A DNA stretch of 64,000 nt from Chitinophaga agrisoli (GCF_008386695.1 NZ_VUOC01000004.1:1738327-1802326), one strand, 5' to 3'. Positions 8,537-16,527 are shown, numbered from the stretch's first letter. Notes: generated from the letters alone by a model not told the origin. Translations and numbers: made by a program.

Positions 8537-8908
8537 CTACTTATGTTTGGGATGCCCACCACCGTCTTCCGGTTTCTTGCAGCAGGTAGGCAGCCTGTTA
8601 TAGGCCTCTGTATCAGCAGTTACGTTGTCCGCATCAAAGCCGGCATTGGCAATGGCAGTTTTCACGTTCTCGATATTGGTGCGGTCAGAGTAAAATTTAA
8701 CCGTAGCGAGCTGTTTCTTAAAGTCCACTTTGGTGGAAGCAACGCCTTCTTCGCGCAACATGTACTTTTCAATAATGTCTTTGGCTTCCTGGCATTGTAC
8801 GGTAGGTGTACTGATCTTAGCGGTAACGAGTGTGCCTTTCTTGGATTGCGCCATGGCAGTGCCTGCGAAAGCAATCAGCATTACCATTACTAACTTGATG
8901 ATACGCAT
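8537..8908 (-). CDS. Periplasmic heavy-metal-associated (HMA)-like protein
   Basis: A 123-aa exported protein with a signal peptide (cleavage near AMAQ, residues 18-21). A ferredoxin-like HMA domain follows at about residues 25-95 (TAKISTPTVQCQEAKDIIEKYM, then VDFKKQLATVKFYSDRTNIENVKTAIANAGFDAD). In copper chaperones the first loop carries CxxC; here only one Cys (C39, VQCQ) is present. The tail adds a CC pair and a His/Gly-rich end (GGGHPKHK) that could bind metal. Likely a periplasmic metal-binding or metal-sensing protein, but the loss of CxxC makes Cu(I) chaperone chemistry uncertain. Monocistronic, with its own terminator. Confidence 0.75.
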   Translation of the reverse strand: MRIIKLVMVMLIAFAGTAMAQSKKGTLVTAKISTPTVQCQEAKDIIEKYMLREEGVASTKVDFKKQLATVKFYSDRTNIENVKTAIANAGFDADNVTADTEAYNRLPTCCKKPEDGGGHPKHK

Positions 8909-8994
8909 AAAAAAAAATGTTTTAACACCGAAAGTTAAGGAAAAATATCACCACCTGCACAATTGCGTACCGGTACATCTGCACAATTATTTTA

Positions 8995-9630
8995 TCATCT
9001 TCCCCATTGGTCGGGACCGGTGCGCCAGGCTTCCAGGGTGCGTTGCTCGTCCGCGGATACTGTTCCTTTTTCTACTGCCAGCTCTATCAATGCGTTATAA
9101 TTACTGAGGGAGCGGAAAGGCACGCCCGCTTCGGCAAATGCCTGCACGGCTATATCAAAACCATAATTGAAGATGGATACCATACCAATTACTTCCCCTC
9201 CTGCCTCCCGGATGGCCTGTACGGCTTCCAGGCTGCTTTTGCCGGTAGAGATCAGGTCTTCTACCACTACAACCGGCTGGCCGGGCTGCAATACGCCTTC
9301 GATACGGTTGCCCATACCGTGTTCCTTGGGTTTGGAGCGTACATAGATAAAGGGCAGCTTCAGCTGGTCTGCCACCAGGGCGCCATGCGGTATACCTGCA
9401 GTGGCTACACCGGCAATAACGGCGGCATCCGGGTACTCGCTGAACACTACGTTGCACAGCTCGGACTTAATATAGTCGCGTACGTAAGGGAATGATAACA
9501 ATTTACGGTTATCGCAGTAAATGGGCGATTTCCAGCCGGAGGCCCAGGTAAAGGGCTCAGCCGGGCGCAGTTTTACCGCCTGCACCTGGAGCAGCTTTTC
9601 GGCTACCTGTTTTTCACTGATATTACTCAT
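8995..9630 (-). CDS. pyrE: Orotate phosphoribosyltransferase
   Basis: A 211-aa enzyme of pyrimidine synthesis that joins orotate and PRPP to give OMP. The type I PRTase PRPP loop is VVVVEDLISTGKSS. The orotate-side segments FTWASGWKSPIYCDNRKLLSFP and YVRSKPKEHGMGN are present, the latter with the flexible-loop Lys/His. I start it at MSNISEKQ (9630). The in-frame Met 30 nt upstream would place the exact TAATTTTG promoter box (9639-9646) inside the gene. No other pyr gene is nearby. It is divergent from the Nudix gene across a repeat-rich spacer. Confidence 0.95.
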   Translation of the reverse strand: MSNISEKQVAEKLLQVQAVKLRPAEPFTWASGWKSPIYCDNRKLLSFPYVRDYIKSELCNVVFSEYPDAAVIAGVATAGIPHGALVADQLKLPFIYVRSKPKEHGMGNRIEGVLQPGQPVVVVEDLISTGKSSLEAVQAIREAGGEVIGMVSIFNYGFDIAVQAFAEAGVPFRSLSNYNALIELAVEKGTVSADEQRTLEAWRTGPDQWGR

Positions 9631-9638
9631 ATGGGGGG

Positions 9639-9646
9639 CAAAATTA
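9639..9646 (-). promoter_or_regulatory. Promoter -7 box of pyrE
   Basis: An exact TAATTTTG on the minus strand ends 8 nt before the pyrE ATG, implying a leader of very few bases. No clear -33 TTTG is visible. The position decides between the two candidate pyrE starts. Confidence 0.45.
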
Positions 9647-9816
9647 TGGCATCGCGCCATTTTTTGCGGTTTTTATTTGGAAATTGATGGAGTTTGCTGG
9701 TGTTCTTTACCTGCTGCAGGCCGCAGCCCTGATGCCAGCGCTGTTCCGGCGGAGCCGGAATGCTAAAGGACATACAGCTTCGTAATCAAAAACTGCCAGA
9801 CCGGGCCGTCCTCCAG

Positions 9817-10070
9817 TGGAGCCCGCTAACTCTTCACTGCCATCACAACTGACCTGATAAAAACCGCTAGCTCTCAGGCGCCCTCCCAATGGAGCCCGCT
9901 AATCTCACTGCCATCACAACTGACCTGATAAAAACCGCTAGCTCTCAGGCGCCCTCCCAATGGAGCCCGCTAATCTCACTGCCGTCACCACGGCCCTGGT
10001 AAGCACCGCTAGCCCCACGTACCCTCCCCGTGGAGCCCGCTACTTCTCCACTGCCACCAACCACCAACCT
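9817..10070. repeat. ~71-bp tandem repeat, about 3.5 copies
   Basis: Units start at each TGGAGCCCGCT: 9817, 9890, 9961 and 10031, giving periods of 73, 71 and 70 bp. Units 1 and 2 are nearly identical, sharing CATCACAACTGACCTGATAA and ACCGCTAGCTCTCAGG. Unit 3 diverges in its second half and unit 4 is partial. The period is not a multiple of three, so it is not a coding repeat. Confidence 0.85.
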
Positions 10071-10293
10071 GGTAACTACCTGCCTGCCCTGGCAACTGTC
10101 CCGTTCCCTGCCGGCCATCCACCGTTAATAATTTATTGTAATCTTTACACAGATTCTTATCACATTTAGCGGTGAATCTACGTATATAGTATACGTATTT
10201 TATACGCAGTCCTTGCCCTGTGGGTGACACGCAATCTTGCCCACGCGGGTACGGATTTGCAATCAGGCATTGCAGACTTTGTAGACATATAAC

Positions 10294-10301
10294 TATTTTT
10301 G
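10294..10301 (+). promoter_or_regulatory. Promoter -7 box of the Nudix gene
   Basis: An exact TATTTTTG lies 4 nt before the ATG at 10306, again implying a nearly leaderless mRNA. The nearest TTTG upstream is too close to be a normal -33 element. Confidence 0.4.
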
Positions 10302-10305
10302 TCCT

Positions 10306-10932
10306 ATGGAAAAGACTATTACAATCTATCTAAACGAAAGACCTTTGATCGTATCGGCCAACCAGAAAGATATCCCTGCGGAATACCTGGAAGCGCCTGT
10401 TTGTCCTAAACCGGATGCAGCGGCCATCAGCCAGACGCTGCAAGCCCTGGAAAGTGGGGAGATCTCAGCGGCGGTCTTCGTGCAGACAGACACGCAACGG
10501 CTGCTGGAGTCTATTAAAGGCCATTTTACAGTGCTGGTGGCGGCGGGAGGATTGATCACCAATGCAGCGGGCGAAATATTGCTGATGTTCCGCCGGGGCA
10601 AATGGGACCTGCCCAAGGGTAAACTGGATGAGGGTGAAAGCCTGGAGGAATGCGCAGTACGGGAAGTAAAGGAAGAAACCGGCCTGCACAGCATTACACT
10701 GGGGGAAAAGATCACGGAAACCTTTCACTACTATCCCACCAAGAGTAAAAAAGTGCTGAAACACGTATACTGGTACAGGATGCAATTCACTGGTACAGAG
10801 CTAACAATACCGCAGATCGAGGAGGATATTGTGGATATACAATGGATCAAGCCGGAAAATCTGGGCAAGTACCTGAAATTCTCCTATCAAAATATACAGG
10901 ACGTATTTACGAAAGCAGGCTTTAGCTTTTAG
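10306..10932 (+). CDS. Nudix hydrolase
   Basis: A 208-aa hydrolase of nucleoside-diphosphate-linked substrates. It contains a full Nudix box, GKLDEGESLEECAVREVKEETGL (GX5EX7REUXEEXGU), at about residues 106-128. The Nudix domain spans about 75-205. A ~70-aa N-terminal extension resembles those of other Bacteroidota Nudix proteins and may be a substrate or dimer domain. The substrate cannot be read from sequence; KWDLPKGKLD and the following FHYYPTKSKKVLKHVYWY would fit a dinucleoside polyphosphate or ADP-sugar hydrolase. The last codons (GFSF-stop) overlap a GCTTTTAG repeat word. Confidence 0.9.
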   Translation: MEKTITIYLNERPLIVSANQKDIPAEYLEAPVCPKPDAAAISQTLQALESGEISAAVFVQTDTQRLLESIKGHFTVLVAAGGLITNAAGEILLMFRRGKWDLPKGKLDEGESLEECAVREVKEETGLHSITLGEKITETFHYYPTKSKKVLKHVYWYRMQFTGTELTIPQIEEDIVDIQWIKPENLGKYLKFSYQNIQDVFTKAGFSF

Positions 10933-10982
10933 CAGTACACTTCTGCCAACATGCCGGTGGCTATTGCTAACGGCTGTTTTTA

Positions 10983-11417
10983 TTAATCCCTTTTTGGTAA
11001 TATGGCCACCGTCAGCCGGCTGATGCAGACCAGTTTATGGTGGTCATCTGTTATGCGGATATCCCATACATGGGTGGTGGCGCCCAGGTGCAGGGGCTTT
11101 GCAAGGGCATGTACATACCCTTCCCGTACGCCTTTTATATGATTGGCATTGATCTCCAATCCAACACAGATACTTTTCTGGGGGTCGATGACCAGGCTGG
11201 AAGCTACGCTGCCTACCGTTTCTGCCAGCGCTGCGGAAGCGCCGCCATGCAATAACCCATATGGCTGTATGGTGCGGTGATCCACCGGCATCATTGCGCG
11301 CAGGCAATCCGGCCCTATCTCTGTAAACTCCATACCCAGGTAATGCGCCATAGTGCCTGCGGACCATTCATTCAGCTGATCCAGTGATACATCCAGGGAA
11401 TGCCAGATAGGCTTCAT
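10983..11417 (-). CDS. PaaI/MenI-type hotdog thioesterase
   Basis: A 144-aa hotdog-fold acyl-CoA thioesterase. The active-site region IQPYGLLHGGASAALAETVGS (about residues 50-70) contains the HGG turn and the helix Glu of the PaaI/YdiI group. Family members hydrolyse phenylacetyl-, hydroxybenzoyl- or 1,4-dihydroxy-2-naphthoyl-CoA. A menaquinone role (MenI) is plausible in Bacteroidota, but no men genes lie nearby. It is last in the minus-strand row TPR, DUF3822, rsmD, coaD, though a spacer of about 130 bp with repeats separates it from coaD. Confidence 0.82.
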   Translation of the reverse strand: MKPIWHSLDVSLDQLNEWSAGTMAHYLGMEFTEIGPDCLRAMMPVDHRTIQPYGLLHGGASAALAETVGSVASSLVIDPQKSICVGLEINANHIKGVREGYVHALAKPLHLGATTHVWDIRITDDHHKLVCISRLTVAILPKRD

Positions 11418-11425
11418 AAAAATTA

Positions 11426-11541
11426 GCTTTAGTGATGAGCAGGTTAGCTTTTAGCTATTGCTGCGTATGTATATATTGACTATCAGCATGTTCTTAAGCT
11501 GTTAACTATCAACATAAGCAAACATTGATAGCTGACAGTCA
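11426..11541. repeat. Heptamer-type repeat and hairpin between coaD and the thioesterase gene
   Basis: Contains TAGCTTTTAGC-like words at 11429-11455. An imperfect inverted repeat follows (TGACTATCAGC near 11474 and GCTGACAGTCA near 11530). It begins directly after the coaD stop when read on the minus strand. Confidence 0.55.
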
Positions 11542-11545
11542 TAGT

Positions 11546-12037
11546 CTACGGGCGGGGTTCCGGCGCCTCCAGTTTCTCCAGTGAGGCCAGCACTTCTGCC
11601 GGCAGGAACTGGGATACATTGCCTTTGTTGCGGATAATATCCCGCACCAGGGTGGAAGCAATGCTGGTATACTGGGGCGTGCAGGTGAGGAAGATGGTTT
11701 CCAGCTTGTCATCCATGGCCCGGTTCACATCTGCGATCGCTTTTTCGTATTCAAAATCATTTACATAGCGGATACCCCTCAGGATATACCGGGCATTGTT
11801 CTCCTTACAGAAATCCACGGTAAGACCCTGGTAGGAGGCGGCTTTTATCCGCGGCTCGTCCTTATAGATATCGCGGATCCATTGCAGGCGTTGTTCCAGG
11901 GCGAACATAGGCACCTTGCTGGAATTAACGCCTATGGCGATGATCAACTCATCGAACAGATCGAGGGCCCGGTCTATTACGTCTTTATGGCCAAGCGTGA
12001 TAGGGTCAAAAGTGCCCGGAAATACGCATATACGCAT
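11546..12037 (-). CDS. coaD: Pantetheine-phosphate adenylyltransferase
   Basis: A 163-aa nucleotidyltransferase that transfers AMP from ATP to 4'-phosphopantetheine, the fourth step of CoA synthesis. The class signature is complete: FPGTFDPITLGHKDVIDRA at the N-terminus (the T/HxGH site) and TSIASTLVRDIIRNKG near residue 130. Length is typical. It lies 54 bp after rsmD, and the rsmD-coaD pairing is common in bacteria. The last CoA enzyme, coaE, is elsewhere in the window (38119). Confidence 0.96.
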   Translation of the reverse strand: MRICVFPGTFDPITLGHKDVIDRALDLFDELIIAIGVNSSKVPMFALEQRLQWIRDIYKDEPRIKAASYQGLTVDFCKENNARYILRGIRYVNDFEYEKAIADVNRAMDDKLETIFLTCTPQYTSIASTLVRDIIRNKGNVSQFLPAEVLASLEKLEAPEPRP

Positions 12038-12091
12038 GATAATCAGTTTGTATGAACAGCGGCAATGATGGCCGTAGGCTGCATTGCCTGC

Positions 12092-12652
12092 TTATGACTG
12101 CCGGATCAGTTCTTCCCGGTTAATAAAGATCGAAAATATGGTAGTACCGTAGTTGCGCTCCGTGCGATAATAATTATAGTGTTTATAATTATTACGGGGG
12201 GTATGCTCCAGCACAAACCAGCCCTCCGGGTTTAACAGCTGCCGTTCAAAGATGAGCAGCGGCAGCTGGTCAATGGTGGTGAGGGCATACGGCGGACCGG
12301 CAAATATGAAATCGAACTTCTCTGTGCATTGCTGCAGGAATTTGAACACGTCCATCCGGAACAGCTTTAGCCCCGTCACATTAAGGGCGTCTGCTGTTTT
12401 CTGGATAAAAGCGGCCATGTCCGGGTCTTTTTCCACGATCGTCAGGTTGGCGGCCCCGCGGGAGGCCAGCTCGTAGCTAATGCTACCCGTTCCACCAAAA
12501 ACATCCAGGGTTTTAAGCGCAGGGATATCCAGGTTATTTTCTATGATATTAAAAAGCCCACCCTTGGCAATATCCGTGGTAGGCCGGGTATGCGGCATAT
12601 GGGCCGGTGGCTGAAACCTTCTTCCTCCATATGCCCCTCCTATTATACGCAT
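12092..12652 (-). CDS. rsmD: RsmD family 16S rRNA (guanine966-N2)-methyltransferase
   Basis: A 186-aa SAM-dependent methyltransferase of the RsmD family, which modifies G966 in assembled 30S subunits. The N-terminal RIIGGAYGGRRF and TRPTTDIAKGGLFNIIEN are diagnostic. SAM motif I reads LDVFGGTGSISYELASRGA. Motif IV is FAGPPYA, where the family normally has (N/D)PPY, so a Gly replaces the catalytic Asp/Asn. The gene overlaps the end of the upstream DUF3822 gene by 10 bp, which indicates translational coupling. Everything else argues for RsmD; activity depends on whether the odd motif is tolerated. Confidence 0.88.
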   Translation of the reverse strand: MRIIGGAYGGRRFQPPAHMPHTRPTTDIAKGGLFNIIENNLDIPALKTLDVFGGTGSISYELASRGAANLTIVEKDPDMAAFIQKTADALNVTGLKLFRMDVFKFLQQCTEKFDFIFAGPPYALTTIDQLPLLIFERQLLNPEGWFVLEHTPRNNYKHYNYYRTERNYGTTIFSIFINREELIRQS

Positions 12653-13521
12653 AGGGCCAGGGCATACAGGTTATGGAAATAGTGGCCCGGCATTTCCAGC
12701 ATTTTGCCGATATACTGGAATTCCGGCAGGCGCTGCATCCATTCCAGGTTGGGGAGGAATTTGTGCAGCTCCCGGTGAATATCAGAATCGTTTGGCAGCA
12801 CGCCGCCCAGCTTCACCTTCACCCGTTGCTCGTCCAGGCCAAGTAGGCGCAGGGCATTCACCAGGTGGTATACCACATCCAGGCCGGTTTGCCAGGGCAG
12901 CTCCTGCTGGTTCAGCAGTTTGCCGCCCATATAAATGGTGAGCGTAAAGCGGTTACGTTGTACCGCCACATAGGCCACGCCATCATAGTTACGGAAGTCA
13001 AAATCATATGGGTAAGCCTGCAGCAGGGCTGAATGGGCATGTACGATACGGTCTGTAGAGAATTCCTTACGCAGAAATCCCAGCAGGTCCTTATCCACGG
13101 AGTAGATATTCACGATAGACACGGGGGGCGGCAAAATATCCGCCATTACCACTTCCTGTAATTTCTCCGGGTATGCCAGGTGCAGATAATCCTTTTTCAG
13201 CTGGGAATTATATTGCTTTTCCGGTACCAGGGTACCGTCAGCGCCGTCAAAGGCGATGAGCACGGAGCGGAAAGCGGTGAACAGCAGCCTGTCGGCGTCA
13301 AACACCTGCTCAATCATCTCCAGATCGGCAACAGCCAGCTTCTGCGGTTGGAAATTATAGGATTTCAGCGCCAGGAATTTTCCTCCTACGGGGTCAAATA
13401 CGACATAGCTGAAGGTGCCCTGGCCTACCATCACCAGCAGGTGACAGGTGGTAAGGTCCGTTTCGAGCAAAGAGGCATCATCTACTGCAAATGCCGGCTG
13501 CATGTTATAAGTTACGGACAT
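12643..13521 (-). CDS. DUF3822 family protein
   Basis: A 292-aa cytoplasmic protein of the Bacteroidota-specific DUF3822 family, which is typically found next to rsmD. Visible features include an N-terminal strand-rich half with LLVMVGQGTFSYVVFDPVGGKFLALKSYNF, resembling an actin/ASKHA-type fold. A second half has VAYVAVQRNRFTLTIYMGGKLLNQQELPW and a helix with VVYHLVNALRLLGLD. The role is unknown. The 10-bp overlap with rsmD suggests the two are made together. It starts at the first Met after the spacer from the TPR gene. Confidence 0.85.
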   Translation of the reverse strand: MSVTYNMQPAFAVDDASLLETDLTTCHLLVMVGQGTFSYVVFDPVGGKFLALKSYNFQPQKLAVADLEMIEQVFDADRLLFTAFRSVLIAFDGADGTLVPEKQYNSQLKKDYLHLAYPEKLQEVVMADILPPPVSIVNIYSVDKDLLGFLRKEFSTDRIVHAHSALLQAYPYDFDFRNYDGVAYVAVQRNRFTLTIYMGGKLLNQQELPWQTGLDVVYHLVNALRLLGLDEQRVKVKLGGVLPNDSDIHRELHKFLPNLEWMQRLPEFQYIGKMLEMPGHYFHNLYALALCV

Positions 13522-13583
13522 ATTTGTACTTGTGAATAAAGCAGCAAGTTAAAGCGAAAAGCTGAAAGCAGAAAGGGGAAACC

Positions 13584-14342
13584 TTATTGCATCTCCTCCA
13601 GCATCTTCTTACAGTCTGCTTTTATGGCCGGATCGTCCTGGTAAATGGCGCGCAGCGCAACGGCTTTACGCAATACTTCCATGGCCTGGGTCTGCTGGTC
13701 ATTCTTATTATAGGCGCGGGCCAGCTCATAATAATTGAGTATAAAACCGGGATCCAGCTTTTTGCATTTTTCATAATTATCGATGGCCTGCTGCAGGGTG
13801 CCATCCGGTAACCCGCCAAAAAGGGCCTTGGCGGCGTTCTTTTCGATAAAGTTCAGGTTGGCCACTTCGTAGTTCCATTTTCCCAGCACGTGGTAAGCCT
13901 GGGCGTAGTTGGGATTGAACTTAATGGCCAATTCCGCATATTTCTTTACCTCCCGGGAGGCGGCCACTTTATCCTTGGCGCCGGAGATAAGGGCCAGCCT
14001 TCCCATAGCCACTGCCATGGCATAGTTGGCATCAGCATTATTGGGAGCCTGGTTCAGCGCTTCCTGGGCGTAGTCTTTGGCCTCGTTGAAATAACGGGTC
14101 TTATCGTCTTTTTCCTTTTGACGGTTGCCCTCACGGGAGCTGAGCTCACTGGCTTCTACCAGCGCCGACAGCTGAGCGGGCTCCACTTTGAGCACTTCTT
14201 TGTATTTGGCCAGGGCATCAGCCTCTTTCATCTGCTTTTCCAGCTGTTTGGCCTGATCTATCATTTCATCCACGCTTTGGGCGTTCAGGGCGCCGGTGCT
14301 TACGAGTAACGCAAAAACGGCAGCCAATATCTTGTGTGCCAT
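13584..14342 (-). CDS. Exported tetratricopeptide-repeat protein
   Basis: A 252-aa protein with a signal peptide (AHKILAAVFALLVSTGALNAQ, about 22 residues) and about five TPR-like helical pairs to the end. The recognisable ones are ADALAKYKEVLKVEPAQLSALVEASEL, AKDYAQEALNQAPNNADANYAMAVAMG, AELAIKFNPNYAQAYHVLGKWNYE and CKKLDPGFILNYYELARAYNKND. It is likely a periplasmic scaffold protein. The end (MEVLRKAVALRAIYQDDPAIKADCKKMLEEM) is the usual cap of Bacteroidota TPR proteins with a regulator of microtubule dynamics-like layout. The partner is unknown. It may be the first gene of a row leading into DUF3822-rsmD-coaD. Confidence 0.85.
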   Translation of the reverse strand: MAHKILAAVFALLVSTGALNAQSVDEMIDQAKQLEKQMKEADALAKYKEVLKVEPAQLSALVEASELSSREGNRQKEKDDKTRYFNEAKDYAQEALNQAPNNADANYAMAVAMGRLALISGAKDKVAASREVKKYAELAIKFNPNYAQAYHVLGKWNYEVANLNFIEKNAAKALFGGLPDGTLQQAIDNYEKCKKLDPGFILNYYELARAYNKNDQQTQAMEVLRKAVALRAIYQDDPAIKADCKKMLEEMQ

Positions 14343-14807
14343 AGGATGGGCGGGTTAGTTAGTGATAATGTAAATATAATAAATATGTTATATAAACGGT
14401 AGATATAGTTGGCGGCCGGTGTTACCGGTGAAAAATCCGGTGGTTTGGAGCAGCCAGGTGGCCTAAGTATCTGGTATATTACCACTACCAGATAATTGTT
14501 GTAACGTCTAATACACCTCTGGATACCTTAGCGTCGCTGACCAGAATTTGCCAGGCCTGCAAAAACAGCCATCACGGCTTTTACGACATCAAAAGATTTC
14601 GCGGTTCGGTATCGGACAGGCTAACCTGGGTATTAGCCGCGATGATGACAGGCTCTTTCGGAAGCAGTCGTCACCAATAGTCTGGTTGGATCTGCGATGA
14701 TAAACCGGCCTGTTCGAAGCAGTCATCACCAGTAACCTGGTTGTATCTGCGATGGCAACAGGCACATTCCAAAGTATCATGACCAGCAATTATATACTCT
14801 CCTTCAA
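14343..14807. other. Gene-free interval with a folB-like repeat array
   Basis: About 465 bp without a supportable gene. The left half is plain. The right half, directly after the folB stop, contains the 55-bp array at 14639-14790. Confidence 0.6.
14639..14790 (-). repeat. 55-bp tandem array resembling an internal piece of folB
   Basis: Units begin at GCGATG (14639, 14694 and 14749 on the plus strand), with a period of 55 bp and about 2.7 copies. Read in the folB direction, each unit carries CAGGTTACTGGTGATGACT-like and CATCGCAGAT-like words. FolB codons for QVIGNDF...VTIADTT (15043-15100) contain matching words in the same order and at nearly the same spacing. One unit aligns to folB at roughly 70% by eye. 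Confidence 0.8.
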
Positions 14808-15158
14808 TTAATATGCCCTTTCCAACGACACCATCGAGTTCCGGATCTCCGCCCCCATGGGCGGATTGAGTTTTTTCAAGGTAACCACTGTTTTCTTTAT
14901 CCGCGGGTATCTTTCCCGGATGGTTTGGCTGATGTCCTCCACCACCTGCTCCAGCAGGGGTTGCGGCACCGCCATTACGGCTTTTACGACCGTGAAAATA
15001 TCCTGGTAATTCACCGTATCCGACAGGTCATCGACTGGGGTGGTATCTGCGATGGTAACATATACATCCAGGAGGAAGTCATTACCAATCACCTGTTCTT
15101 CCGGGTAAAGACCATGGAAGGCGCGGAAACGGATCTGTTCTAAGGCTATTGTTAACAT
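14808..15158 (-). CDS. folB: Dihydroneopterin aldolase
   Basis: A 116-aa enzyme of folate synthesis that converts dihydroneopterin to 6-hydroxymethyldihydropterin. The family signatures are IRFRAFHGLYPEEQVIGNDFLLDVYV at residues 9-34 and VNYQDIFTVVKAVM at about 50-63. The catalytic Lys is in VVTLKKLNPPMG near residue 95-105. Length matches the family. The codons for residues about 21-39 resemble the repeat units just downstream of the stop. It stands between the repeat array and a 390-bp octamer-repeat tract that separates it from trxB. Confidence 0.93.
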   Translation of the reverse strand: MLTIALEQIRFRAFHGLYPEEQVIGNDFLLDVYVTIADTTPVDDLSDTVNYQDIFTVVKAVMAVPQPLLEQVVEDISQTIRERYPRIKKTVVTLKKLNPPMGAEIRNSMVSLERAY

Positions 15159-15552
15159 GGCAGTGCGAATGTGCTGGCTAATGTGCTAATGTGCCGGTAT
15201 GCTGATCTGGTGCTATTCTGATGTGCAGCTATCTGATGTGCAAACGTGCAGCTATGCAAATTTGCAGATGTGCAGATGTATAAATGCACAGATGTGTAAA
15301 TATGCAGATTGTGCTGGCCCACTAATGTACTAATGTGCAATGTGCTGATCTGCAAATTGCCTGCTGAAGCAATCCCCTCCCTTCGCGCCCTCCGTGATAT
15401 TTTACAACACCGGACAGGCGCAAGAAGCAACATAGGCTTCCGTTTCCGCAGCACAGCATACCTGTGCCACTGCATGGGAAGTATCATTCGTACCTCATCT
15501 GCACAGCTGCAAATTTGCATATCTGCACATCAGATGGCAGCACATCCGCACA
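15159..15552. repeat. Octamer-type (TGTGCTRA/TGTGCAGA) repeat tract between trxB and folB
   Basis: Two runs of ATGTGC words lie at about 15166-15360 and 15500-15552, with a more ordinary GC-rich stretch between them. Read in the trxB direction, the tract starts at the trxB stop itself (TAATGTGCGGATGTGC). No gene fits here. Confidence 0.75.
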
Positions 15553-16527
15553 TTAATTCGCGGCTGCAGCTACCGGCTGCTGATGCTCTACAGCAGAGAG
15601 ATAACGCTCTGCATCCAGGGCGGCCATACAGCCGCTGCCGGCGGCGGTCACTGCCTGGCGGTAGATCTTATCCTGTACGTCGCCACAGGCGAAAACGCCT
15701 TCAACGTTGGTGCAGGAGGTACCGGGAATGGTTTTGATATATCCTTGTTCGTCCATTTCCAGGAATCCGTTAAAGATCCCGGAGTTAGGCTGGTGGCCGA
15801 TAGCTACGAAGAAAGCGCTAACGGGGATAACGGTTTCGGCGTTTGTCTGATTATTCAGCAGCTTCACGGCTTCCACCTTGTGATCGCCCATTACTTCCAC
15901 GGTCTCGGAGTTCCAGTATATGATGATGTTAGAGGTCTTCATTACCCTGTCCTGCATCACTTTGGAAGCGCGCATTTCACCGCGGCGCACCACCATATGC
16001 ACGGTAGAGCACATTTTAGACAGGTACAGCGCTTCTTCAGCGGCAGTATCCCCCGCGCCAACGATCGCTACTTCCTTTCCACGGAAAAAGAAGCCGTCGC
16101 ACACGGCGCAGGCGCTTACGCCGCTGCCGTTCAGGCGCTGTTCAGAGGGAAGGCCCAGCCATTTGGCGGAAGCGCCGGTGGCGATGATCACGGCATCGGC
16201 GGTGATCACTTTTTCTTCCTCGATGATCACCTTATAGGGGCGCACGGAGAAATCAACTCCGGTGGCCATGCCATAGCGGATATCGGCGCCCATGCGGGCG
16301 GCTTGCTTTTCAAAATCCACCATCATCTCAGGGCCCTGGATGCCCTGGGGATAGCCGGGATAATTTTCTACTTCGGTAGTTATAGTGAGCTGTCCGCCAG
16401 GCTGTATACCCTGGTACAGGACCGGTTTAAGGTTGGCGCGGGCTGCATAGATAGCAGCCGTGTAACCGGCGGGACCGGAACCTATGATCAGTACATGCAC
16501 ATGTTCCTGTTGATGTTTGTTTTCCAT
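15553..16527 (-). CDS. trxB: Thioredoxin-disulfide reductase
   Basis: A 324-aa FAD/NADPH enzyme that reduces thioredoxin. FAD-binding GSGPAGYTAA is at residues 17-26. The redox pair is C140 and C143 in SACAVCDGFFF (more often CATC). The NADPH motif GAGDTAAEEA and the final FAD segment GVFACGDVQDKIYRQAVTAAGSGCMAALDAE are present. It is a low-molecular-weight type, typical in length. The stop codon merges into the octamer repeat tract. It follows the DUF4249 gene on the same strand after a 110-bp spacer. Confidence 0.96.
   Translation of the reverse strand: MENKHQQEHVHVLIIGSGPAGYTAAIYAARANLKPVLYQGIQPGGQLTITTEVENYPGYPQGIQGPEMMVDFEKQAARMGADIRYGMATGVDFSVRPYKVIIEEEKVITADAVIIATGASAKWLGLPSEQRLNGSGVSACAVCDGFFFRGKEVAIVGAGDTAAEEALYLSKMCSTVHMVVRRGEMRASKVMQDRVMKTSNIIIYWNSETVEVMGDHKVEAVKLLNNQTNAETVIPVSAFFVAIGHQPNSGIFNGFLEMDEQGYIKTIPGTSCTNVEGVFACGDVQDKIYRQAVTAAGSGCMAALDAERYLSAVEHQQPVAAAAN

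Larger units (their letters stand above)
9661..10305. other. Gene-free spacer between pyrE and the Nudix gene
   Basis: No gene can be supported. It is GC-rich to about 10110 and contains a 71-bp tandem repeat (9817-10070). The right end carries the Nudix promoter box. Confidence 0.6.

Noticed and set aside
15159-15552. CRISPR array in the ATGTGC tract
   Set aside because: Repeats are 8-bp and degenerate with no constant spacer; no cas genes nearby.
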